A stretch of 64,000 nucleotides of DNA from Nocardioides agariphilus (GTDB lineage: Bacteria; Actinomycetota; Actinomycetes; Propionibacteriales; Nocardioidaceae). Below the pieces are notes generated by a model. It ran no database searches, was not told where the DNA came from, and worked only from the letters and a program-made list of their open reading frames with translations. The stretch lies in contig NZ_JADKPO010000015.1 in NCBI RefSeq assembly GCF_015352445.1, positions 1 through 64,000 of the forward strand. The letters run 5' to 3'. Of this stretch, positions 57,491 through 64,000 are shown in pieces. The position numbers were made by a program, and so were the translations under genes. Numbering within the stretch: the stretch's first letter is position 1; each line of letters starts with the position of its first letter.

Positions 57491-57669
57491 CCGCCTGTCG
57501 TTCGTCGATCGCGCCCCCCTGATCTGCGGCTGGCTGACGCTCAGCCGGTTGAGAGGCGCAGGGCAGGGTTTGGCAATGTCCTGTTAGGTCCACCCGAGCG
57601 GACAACTGATCGAGAACGGGAAGTCGCGGCGCCGCGTCATAGTGGGGCCGTTGGTGCGGGGCATGTGAC

Positions 57670-59388
57670 TCAATGCCGGCTCGTCCACCTGCGGAGTTTC
57701 GTCACGATGGGCGGGGCGCTCCGGAGCAGGATCAGGCCGGTACCGAACGGGAGCGTGCGGATGCGCTCGGGCGGCATGACCGCCGTACGTCGGCTCGACC
57801 GTTGTAGGGAGCGACTGCCGTAGTCGCTGATCGTGACGGTGTCGGACCGCTCGTCACGCTCGCCGATGAGTACGGAGAGCTCCTGGAGGTCCTTCGACGC
57901 GGTTGCGCCGCCGAGGATCACCTTCACGATCGAGGCGTCCCAGATCGTGCTGGCCGCGTGGTCACCCCACTTGCTTCGCGCCTGTGAGAGCGACTGGAGG
58001 ACGGGCATCGTCGTGATGCCGGTGCCGCCGCCCTCGGCCATCAGAACCGGCAGGGAGGGGAGCGGGGCGAGGTTGCCGATCTCGTCGAGCGCCAGAAGGA
58101 GCGGGGGATCAAGCCGGGCGCCGGTGGAGCCGGCCGCGAGGTGCCGAGCGACTTCGGTGAGGTCCTCCATAAGGGCGGCTACGAGGGGCCACGAAGCGCC
58201 AGCGCCTGCGCCGGTCGCCAGCAAGTACAGCGTCCCGTTCTGCACAAGGAAGTCGCGTGGGTCCAAGGCTTCGTCCGGGTTGGGACTGACGGCATCGAGC
58301 ACAGCCGGATCAGCCAGGCACGCTAGAGCTTGGCTCACCGCCATCCAGATCGAGTCTCGGGTACGCGGGTCAGCGTTGATCATCCCGTCGAGAGCATCCG
58401 CCCAACCTGGCGCAGCTTGGGGTCGGCTGGCGAGGATGCCGACCGCATCGGTCGCGGCCGACGGCGACAGCGACCATTCGAAGAGAGTGCGTGTAGGTAG
58501 TCGCTCGATAGCGGCGGCGTGGAGGAGCGACTGTAGTGCCGACCTGGCCTTGCCTTCCCAGAAGCCACCGGACTCGACGCCGCCGGCGGAGAGTCCGGTC
58601 GTCGATGCGAGCCCGGCTGCTCGGATCATCGCGGTGAGCGGCTGCTCGCAGCCGCGTATGGGGGACCAGCGGACCCCGGTCCCGTCGATGATCGGCAGTC
58701 CTGCGGTCAGGTGCTGCGGGTCGAACACCGCTACGGGTCCGCGTTCCTGCCGTGCGTTGATGGTGGCGACGATGTTGTCCGGACGGGTCGACGTCGTGAC
58801 GACGGAACCGGGCGCGTCGAGGATCGCGTTGATAACGAGGTGCAAGCCCTTGCCAGATCGGGGTGGCCCGATGACCAGGATCGAGTCCTCGACCGAAGCC
58901 CAGATCTCTCGGCCGCAACTGCGCCCGAGCAGGTAGCCGACATCCTCCGGCCGCGGACGTCTGATCGACGGCCGAAGCGTCTCGCCTCGGCGTACGAGCG
59001 CCCTCTTTGACGCCACCAGGTCGACGTCGCGACGGGTGGCGACGCCCTGAATCTTGTGAGGATCGTGCCCGCTGCGGTGACGTAGTCGGGCGATGAAGGC
59101 CCAGGCGCCCCATGCAGCGCTACCGACCAGCGTGAGCATGGCTGCGACGACGAGCCAGTACGCCGAGGCCGACAGGCCGGCTGTGCCGAGCGCCGTGCCG
59201 GGGTGCCCGGGGTCACTGAGGACCCGAAGCCCGGTGGCGATACCTCCGCGGGGACGCGGCTCACCGGACAGGAGGGCGGCGACCTCTCCGGCGGCTCCGA
59301 GGGCAAGCGCTAGGCCGCAGAGTGCGATGAGACCAATCAGAGCAAGATTGACGAGTTCGTCGTCCGCGCTGCGAGCACGAGAGTTCAT
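57670..59388 (-). CDS. VirD4/TraG-type conjugative coupling ATPase
   Basis: A 572-residue type IV coupling protein that brings DNA to the transfer channel. Two N-terminal membrane helices are at about residues 13-38 and 75-100. Walker A GPPRSGKGLHLVINAI follows near residue 170, with the VVTTSTRPDNI segment after it. Walker B LLLALDEIGNLAPLPSLPVLMAEGGGTGI and the FGTGLILLRSAPPI C-terminal block match the family. It is coupled to the gene upstream by an ATGA overlap, and it is a hallmark of a conjugative element. Confidence 0.92.
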   Translation of the reverse strand: MNSRARSADDELVNLALIGLIALCGLALALGAAGEVAALLSGEPRPRGGIATGLRVLSDPGHPGTALGTAGLSASAYWLVVAAMLTLVGSAAWGAWAFIARLRHRSGHDPHKIQGVATRRDVDLVASKRALVRRGETLRPSIRRPRPEDVGYLLGRSCGREIWASVEDSILVIGPPRSGKGLHLVINAILDAPGSVVTTSTRPDNIVATINARQERGPVAVFDPQHLTAGLPIIDGTGVRWSPIRGCEQPLTAMIRAAGLASTTGLSAGGVESGGFWEGKARSALQSLLHAAAIERLPTRTLFEWSLSPSAATDAVGILASRPQAAPGWADALDGMINADPRTRDSIWMAVSQALACLADPAVLDAVSPNPDEALDPRDFLVQNGTLYLLATGAGAGASWPLVAALMEDLTEVARHLAAGSTGARLDPPLLLALDEIGNLAPLPSLPVLMAEGGGTGITTMPVLQSLSQARSKWGDHAASTIWDASIVKVILGGATASKDLQELSVLIGERDERSDTVTISDYGSRSLQRSSRRTAVMPPERIRTLPFGTGLILLRSAPPIVTKLRRWTSRH

Positions 59389-59849
59389 GCCTGCGCCTCA
59401 ACTGGCGCGACCGTGAGCGAGGTCAGACCGAGGAGCACCAACCCGTGACGTGTTGCGGCCAACAGCCCCGGTGGCAGAGTGATGGCGGCATTGCCATTGG
59501 CATCGGCTTCCTGGCGTGCCACGACGTAGGCGAGAGCGACCTGTTCGCCTGGGCGGAAGCCGGCGCCGGCAAGTGCCGGTGAAGCTGTCTCCGGCACGGG
59601 CTCCGCGGCTGCGGGAACCGCGCTCTCCGCGGGAGTCTCGATGTCCGAGTACGTCGTGCCATCAGCCTCATGGACCTCGACGCGAACGGCGGTACCGAGG
59701 TTCGCAGTGACCTCGTGGACGATCGAGCGGAGGTCGTCGCGAGACAGAGTCCGATCGCCGGCATGCGGTTGGCCGTCGACGCTGACCTCGAGCTGGCCAT
59801 CGGTGTCGATGTCGAAGCGGACGGTGGTGAGGACGACTGGAACCTTCAT
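59385..59849 (-). CDS. Conjugation-operon protein of unknown function
   Basis: A 154-residue protein. The N-terminal half is beta-rich and acidic (TTVRFDIDTDGQLEVSVDGQ), a Pro/Ala/Glu linker follows, then a second small domain (PGEQVALAYVVARQEADANG). No membrane segment. It overlaps its neighbours by ATGA on both sides, between the ArdC-like and the coupling-protein genes, so it is almost certainly part of the transfer module. Function unknown. Confidence 0.78.
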   Translation of the reverse strand: MKVPVVLTTVRFDIDTDGQLEVSVDGQPHAGDRTLSRDDLRSIVHEVTANLGTAVRVEVHEADGTTYSDIETPAESAVPAAAEPVPETASPALAGAGFRPGEQVALAYVVARQEADANGNAAITLPPGLLAATRHGLVLLGLTSLTVAPVEAQA

Positions 59850-60931
59850 AGCCCGAGGACCGATTCATCGCGACGCGTGCCGGTGATGGCAGGAGCCACC
59901 CCAGGTCGGCGGCTGAGTGTGTCTCGATCGAGACCGGGCGGGTTGCCGTCGCCGACCTTCTGGGTGTCGAGCTTCTCGAGGACCCCGAGCGCGGTGGTCC
60001 TTACCCGCTCAGCCGTCGACTGGACGACCTCGACCGGATTCTTGCCGGGCACGCTCGCCGCCCACGTCGAGACGTAAGGCACGGTGTAGGACGAGGTGTC
60101 GAGCCCATGCGCGGCGCCGACCATTAGGGCGATCGACTCTGCTTCGACCTCCGCGATTCCGCGGTGCAGGGTTGCGTCAGCGGCGAGATCCGTGGAGGTC
60201 ACGTTCTCCCGAGGAGCGTGGAGAAGGACATGTCCGAGCTCGTGGGCCAGGGTCTTCACCTGGGCGGCGTCGTCCATGTCCATGCGAATCGAGACCTCGT
60301 GGGCGAGAAGATCGGTCAGTCCATTGGCGCCACCGATCGCAGCCGCGGACGAGACCAGCCGAAGCTCGAACCCGAGCGCGGTGATCTCATCGGCGAGACC
60401 GTCCCAGAGGCCGGCGGGTGCCTGGCCGTGCAGCAGGGTCGGGCGGGGCAACTCAGGCACGGGATCGCCAGCCGTCTGCGATACGTCCCATACATGGGCG
60501 GGCTTGAGGCCGACGAGCTTTGACCTCACCGACTCCCCGGCACGTGGCTTCTCGCCGCGCGACAGGCGACGCCACGACGCCGCGTCCGACGGGCGCGCGG
60601 AGGCGAACCTGGCGGTGACCGGCGCGAGGATCCCGTAACCGTGCTGGCCCTTCACGACTTGGCGCCCGAGGGATAGCCACTGGTGGAACCCGGCGACGTA
60701 CGTCGGCGTTGGTCCGGATACGCGTCCCTCATTGAACGCGGAGTAGTGCTGGGCGTAGATCAGCATCGCGTTGTTGAAGCTGCGGGAACGGAACTGCGCG
60801 GCGAAGGTGAGCGCTCGCTTCCAGTCTTCGCCAGTGACCAGCGCAGCGACTGACTCTGTCAGCTCCTGTTGCAGCGCTTCGAGCTTGGCCTCGCGGGTTG
60901 CTCGAGCCCGGCCCCGGACCTGAGTGGTCAT
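59846..60931 (-). CDS. ArdC-like protein with zincin motif
   Basis: A 361-residue protein. The N-terminal region (RSFNNAMLIYAQ, then FHQWLSLGRQVVKGQHGYGILAPV) matches the ssDNA-binding domain of ArdC antirestriction proteins. A zincin-type metallopeptidase domain follows with VKTLAHELGHVLLHA (HExxH) at about residues 190-204 and EVEAESIALMVGAAHGLDTSSY after it. ArdC proteins of plasmids protect incoming single strands from host restriction. ATG at 60931 overlaps the VirB4 stop (ATGA); the longer frame is antisense-like. The assignment is good, the function inferred. Confidence 0.88.
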   Translation of the reverse strand: MTTQVRGRARATREAKLEALQQELTESVAALVTGEDWKRALTFAAQFRSRSFNNAMLIYAQHYSAFNEGRVSGPTPTYVAGFHQWLSLGRQVVKGQHGYGILAPVTARFASARPSDAASWRRLSRGEKPRAGESVRSKLVGLKPAHVWDVSQTAGDPVPELPRPTLLHGQAPAGLWDGLADEITALGFELRLVSSAAAIGGANGLTDLLAHEVSIRMDMDDAAQVKTLAHELGHVLLHAPRENVTSTDLAADATLHRGIAEVEAESIALMVGAAHGLDTSSYTVPYVSTWAASVPGKNPVEVVQSTAERVRTTALGVLEKLDTQKVGDGNPPGLDRDTLSRRPGVAPAITGTRRDESVLGL

Positions 60932-62424
60932 GACGACGGCCGTCCTGTCATCCGTCCGGTCGTGTCGAAGAGATCGAGTTCGGCGGGATGCATCTGGTGC
61001 TGCACGACGAACGAGCGGTGCTTGATCCGCCACAAGCCCTGGCCGGTGCCGAGCGTGGGGATGAGGGATTGTTCGGTGCCGGTGAGCCCGAGAGCGGCGG
61101 AGGTGGCGCCGAGTTGGTCCGACTCCTGGCGGTAGACGATCCGCGTCTCGGCGTTGGCGAGCAGGGAGGAGGCGAGCGCGCGCATCGCCGACCCCTGGTC
61201 ACCGACGTTGTCGAGGTCGCTGAGCTTGTGGAAGATCAGCATGTTCGCGATGCCGTAGTGGCGCGCGAGTCGCCAGTGAGCGTCCATGCGTCGGAGTAGG
61301 GCGGGGTGCGACATGAGCCGCCAAGCTTCGTCGTACACGACCCAGCGCTGGCCGCCGGCGGGGTCCAGAAGCGCTGACTCCATCCATGCCGACGCGCAGG
61401 TCATCAGGACTGAGATGAGGGTCGCGTTCTCGGTGACGCGGGAGAGGTCGAGAGAGATCATCGGCAGCGTCGGGTCGAATGCCACGGTGGACGGCCCGTC
61501 GAAAAGCCCTGCGAGGTCGCCGGCAACGAGCCGGCGCAGGGCGTGCCCGACGAGTCGGCCGTCCTCGGTGAGGCGTCCGTCCGGGTCGTCGGTGCGGTCG
61601 GGTGCAAGGAGCCTGTCGACGACCGTCGGGAGGACGGGTACGTCGGAGCTTCGGACCGTGCGGTCGATCGCGATGTCGACCGCGGTGTGTTCCAGCGGGC
61701 TGAGGCGTCGGTCGAGCACGGTCTCGGCCAGCGCGCCGACGAGGTCGCGGCGGCGAGAGGCGATCTGGCCGGCCCATTGCAGGTCGTCGAGACCGGAGGG
61801 GCGGTGGCCCTCGTCGAGCGGGTTGAGCCGGTTGGACATCCCGTGGCCGAGCGCGATGGCTCGGCCACCCACGGCCTCCGCAACCGCCGTGTGCTCGCCC
61901 TTGGGGTCACCGGGCACGTAAACCCGGCGACCGAACGGGATGGATCGCGTGTAGAGACTCTTGGCCAGGCAGGACTTGCCGGAACCGACGATGCCGGCGA
62001 GGACGAGGTTCGGTGCCGTGATGAGACCCCGGGCGTACAGGATCCAGGGGTCGTAGACGAACGAGCTGCCCGAGTACAGGTCTTGACCGACGAAGACGCC
62101 CTCACTGCCCAGACCGCCTTCGGCGAGGAACGGGTATGCGCCCGCCAGGGTCGCTGAGGTGTCCTGATGGCGTGGGACTCGGAATCGTCCGGGCGTCCGG
62201 AGGGCGGCGGGTCCCGATTCGCCGGCGAGGGGGAGTGTCACGGTCGCCCGCTTCTCATCGGAAAGCTGCTCGGCCTTGCGCTTCACCTCTGCGCGCCGGG
62301 CTTCGCGGTCAGCGGACAGGAGCTCTCGCGCGGCCGCCTCGCGGAGCTTGCGATCGTGCCGCCGTTCCCGGCCTGGCGAGACGAGGACGGCGGAATGCAG
62401 GCGACCGTCCTGCCACCCGGTCAC
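60928..62424 (-). CDS. VirB4/TraC-type conjugation ATPase
   Basis: A 498-residue ATPase energising the transfer channel. Walker A AGIVGSGKSCLAKSLYTRS lies near residue 143, DPKGEH after it, and Walker B QRWVVYDEAWRLMSH near residue 378, followed by RLARHYGIANMLIFHKLSDL, a VirB4-type segment. The GTG at 62424 overlaps the previous stop (GTGA), which settles the start; the longer frame is not coding. It lies in the same transcript as the ArdC-like and coupling-protein genes. Confidence 0.9.
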   Translation of the reverse strand: MTGWQDGRLHSAVLVSPGRERRHDRKLREAAARELLSADREARRAEVKRKAEQLSDEKRATVTLPLAGESGPAALRTPGRFRVPRHQDTSATLAGAYPFLAEGGLGSEGVFVGQDLYSGSSFVYDPWILYARGLITAPNLVLAGIVGSGKSCLAKSLYTRSIPFGRRVYVPGDPKGEHTAVAEAVGGRAIALGHGMSNRLNPLDEGHRPSGLDDLQWAGQIASRRRDLVGALAETVLDRRLSPLEHTAVDIAIDRTVRSSDVPVLPTVVDRLLAPDRTDDPDGRLTEDGRLVGHALRRLVAGDLAGLFDGPSTVAFDPTLPMISLDLSRVTENATLISVLMTCASAWMESALLDPAGGQRWVVYDEAWRLMSHPALLRRMDAHWRLARHYGIANMLIFHKLSDLDNVGDQGSAMRALASSLLANAETRIVYRQESDQLGATSAALGLTGTEQSLIPTLGTGQGLWRIKHRSFVVQHQMHPAELDLFDTTGRMTGRPSS

Positions 62425-62828
62425 AGCGACATCCCTGGCTGACGCGATGAGCGCTGGACCGGTGCGAATGACGGGTAGTCGTGGATGTCGTAGGCGATCG
62501 TCGCCTCGATCTCGTGCGCCCGGTCCACGCATTCGGCAACCTGATGGATCATCTCGGCGGCGCGATGAAGTTCCCAGGATTCCCGGTACGAAGCTGCACG
62601 CCCGGCGTGGGCATCGCCGTTCATCCATGCCTGCTTGCGAGTCGGCCCATCGTGGAACTGGCCGAGCTGGTGCAGAGACTGGCTCAGCGACGCGAGCGCG
62701 GAGCTGATGGACCCGAGTACGGCATAGATCGAGGTCGGATCCTCGATCGAGCGCGTCGCGTGGGCGAGGCCGCGGACTGCTTCCCGGAGTTCGTCAGCGT
62801 CGGCGACTGGGTCGTTGAAGGTCGGCAT
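62421..62828 (-). CDS. Small helical protein of the conjugation operon
   Basis: A 135-residue helical protein (ELREAVRGLAHATRSIEDPT, then ISSALASLSQSLHQLGQFHD, then AAEMIHQVAECVDRAHEIEA) without membrane segments. The ATG at 62828 begins MPTFNDPVADADEL. Overlaps the VirB4 gene by four bases. Similar small helical proteins commonly precede VirB4-type genes in actinobacterial elements; function unknown. Confidence 0.78.
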   Translation of the reverse strand: MPTFNDPVADADELREAVRGLAHATRSIEDPTSIYAVLGSISSALASLSQSLHQLGQFHDGPTRKQAWMNGDAHAGRAASYRESWELHRAAEMIHQVAECVDRAHEIEATIAYDIHDYPSFAPVQRSSRQPGMSL

Positions 62829-63145
62829 CGGTGGCTCCTCGGTCGAGGGTGTTTTCCCATCGATGAGGTACACGTGACCTCCGCCGCGTCGCCGGGTGCT
62901 GAGCCGGTGCTGTGACCTTCTGAAGCGTTCCCCGAGGGGACCCCTGGTCGTCGTGGATAGTCGGGCAATGAGGCCGGCACGAGGCTGAACCTCGTGGAAC
63001 TCGAGCGCCAGCGTCCGAGCCCGCAGGACTTGATGCACCGCGCACCTGGAACCAGGTGTCGGTGAGGATCTCGGTCGCTTGCTCGGCAACGCCAGCGTGC
63101 CGCGAACCTCCGAGGACCTTCGCCGCGTCCGCCACGGCGTAGCGT
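62829..63145. other. 317-base interval with possible coding remnants
   Basis: No complete gene. On the minus strand directly after the SRPBCC stop, the frame containing YAVADAAKVLGGSRHAG and EQATEILTDTWFQVRGA has coding-like codon use but no start, and fades by about 63030. It may be the tail of a gene cut off by insertion of the ArsR-SRPBCC pair. The rest (62830-63020) shows nothing. Confidence 0.35.
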
Positions 63146-63619
63146 CTACGCGGCTGGCACCAAGGCCGCGTAGCGCTCCAGGTAGAGCGGCCAGCCCTGC
63201 TCTTCGGCGACGCCGTCGCGCAGCGACTCCCAACCGGCGCCATGGCGGTCTAAATGGCGGTGTTCGAGCTCGACGCGGGTTCGGTCGGGGCCGTCGGGAA
63301 CGAACCTGACCTCGACCTCGCTGCTGTTGTCGTTGTCCTCCTCCAATTGCCAGGTCGGGCCGATGTCCCAACTGAAGACGAGGCGGCTAGGCGGGTCGTA
63401 GGCGAGGATGCGCGCCCAAGCGCACTCGGATCCGTCCTCGCCTCGGTCGACGATGCGACCGCCGACGTGGGTCTCGAGGACGGTCTCGACGATCGGGCAG
63501 CCGAGCATGTTGTGTTCTCGGGGCTTGATGGCGTCGAACCGCCGCGTGAACACCTCGAACGCCTGCTCGGGGGTGCCGTTCACGACGATGCTGCGCTGGA
63601 CTACGGCTTCCTGGGTCAT
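63146..63619 (-). CDS. SRPBCC (AHSA1-like) domain protein
   Basis: A 157-residue START/SRPBCC-fold protein of the AHSA1 type (VQRSIVVNGTPEQAFEVFTR, then EWxxGRIVDRGEDGSECAWA-like middle, LVFSWDIGPTWQLEED, and GWESLRDGVAEEQGWPLYLE). The fold has a hydrophobic cavity for a small ligand. Coupled to the upstream ArsR regulator by an ATGA overlap; such ArsR-SRPBCC pairs are widespread and self-regulated. Ligand unknown. Confidence 0.92.
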   Translation of the reverse strand: MTQEAVVQRSIVVNGTPEQAFEVFTRRFDAIKPREHNMLGCPIVETVLETHVGGRIVDRGEDGSECAWARILAYDPPSRLVFSWDIGPTWQLEEDNDNSSEVEVRFVPDGPDRTRVELEHRHLDRHGAGWESLRDGVAEEQGWPLYLERYAALVPAA

Positions 63620-63966
63620 CGGTCTTCCTCCTGGTCGGGGAGTTCGTTCTTGTCGTGGTTGGTGTTCTCATTCATCTGCTGCTGGAAGCCCTCCAGCGTT
63701 CTTCGCCAGAACGTGTCGAGCTGGTCACGCAATGCGGCCACACCGTGCTCGTTGAGCCGATATTTGCGTCGAGTGCCTTCGGCGCGGTCGGTCACCATGC
63801 CCACCTGCTTGAGCACCTTCAGGTGCTGGGACACCGCGGGCTGGCTTACGGGGAGCGCGTCGGCGAGCTGGCCGACGGTGCGTTCTCCTTCGGCCAGTTC
63901 CAAGACGATGGCTCGCCGGGTCCGGTCGGCTAGGACAGTCCATGCTTCATCGGCTTCATAAGTCAT
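63616..63966 (-). CDS. ArsR-family transcriptional regulator
   Basis: A 116-residue winged-HTH ArsR-type repressor (WTVLADRTRRAIVLELAEGERTVGQLADALPVSQPAVSQHLKVL, then RKYRLNEHGVAAL), without the Cys pair of metal sensors. It probably senses an organic ligand handled with its SRPBCC partner. A 10-base inverted repeat overlaps its start and likely serves as its own operator. Confidence 0.93.
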   Translation of the reverse strand: MTYEADEAWTVLADRTRRAIVLELAEGERTVGQLADALPVSQPAVSQHLKVLKQVGMVTDRAEGTRRKYRLNEHGVAALRDQLDTFWRRTLEGFQQQMNENTNHDKNELPDQEEDR

Positions 63967-63992
63967 GACGAACAGAAGCTACGACTTATGAA
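63955..63992. promoter_or_regulatory. Operator candidate at the ArsR start: TTCATAAGTC-N18-GACTTATGAA
   Basis: A perfect 10-base inverted repeat, AT-rich against the local average, covers the start codon of the ArsR gene and 26 bases upstream. Placement and symmetry fit an autoregulatory ArsR site. Confidence 0.65.
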
Positions 63993-64000
63993 TGCCTTTC

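Overview
The window is high-GC actinobacterial DNA. GTG and TTG starts are frequent and genes are often coupled by 4- or 8-base overlaps. Several blocks are typical actinobacterial neighbourhoods: tlyA-nadK-recN-steAB-pyrG, a four-gene conservon, and parA-scpAB-rluB-aroH-tyrA-cmk-der. A repeat near 44.2 kb (copies beginning gttggttgaggagggacgaa) is of a kind I associate with Nocardioides, so a Nocardioidaceae-like host is my best guess. That is inference, because no 16S gene is present.

Layout of the core chromosome. 0-10.5 kb: end of a 5S rRNA gene, a short SSB paralogue, then the HAD phosphatase-tlyA-nadK-recN-steA-steB-pyrG run and a tetratricopeptide protein. 10.5-18 kb: a LysR regulator divergent from an EamA exporter, aminopeptidase N, a Nudix hydrolase, an M19 dipeptidase, and an ECF sigma factor with a membrane-anchored partner. 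18-21.2 kb: molybdate transport (modABC) with a HTH-molybdopterin-binding-type regulator and a candidate CCTAGG operator pair. 21.3-27.6 kb: alanine dehydrogenase, XerD, a DUF3516 helicase, and a nucleobase permease preceded by a perfect CRP/GlxR-type site. 27.7-33 kb: a conservon (sensor kinase with a very long acidic repetitive tail, roadblock protein, DUF742 protein, GTPase). 33-43.2 kb: ParA, a small DNA-binding-like protein, ScpA, ScpB and RluB, then a TetM-like ribosome-protection GTPase with an upstream overlapping leader ORF, then aroH-tyrA-cmk-acyltransferase-der. 43.2-46.3 kb: a secreted protein, the repeat array, a DEAD-box RNA helicase and tRNA-Pro(GGG).

From tRNA-Pro (46.21 kb) to the end of the window the DNA is accessory, most simply one or more integrative conjugative elements whose far end lies outside the window. 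Two homologous tyrosine-integrase/excisionase modules stand back to back, with a relic of a tRNA 3' end and a strong terminator between them. Then come a four-gene plasmid/ICE-like operon that includes an SSB, the ubiquitin-like cassette, several unknown genes, and a conjugation block. The conjugation block holds a VirD4-type coupling protein, an ArdC-like zincin, a VirB4-type ATPase and two small proteins, chained by ATGA or GTGA overlaps. An ArsR/SRPBCC pair forms the right edge.

The most interesting part is 52.86-55.76 kb. A compact operon encodes a multiubiquitin-type Ubl, an E1-like DUF6791-ThiF protein and a DUF6527 protein. It is divergently transcribed from an XRE repressor and an ImmA/IrrE-type metallopeptidase, across an intergenic region with four CAGTG/CACTG half-sites. 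The E1-like protein contains no cysteine at all, the Ubl does not end in Gly-Gly, and I see no JAB peptidase nearby. This looks like an inducible, mobile, non-canonical protein-conjugation system, possibly defensive.
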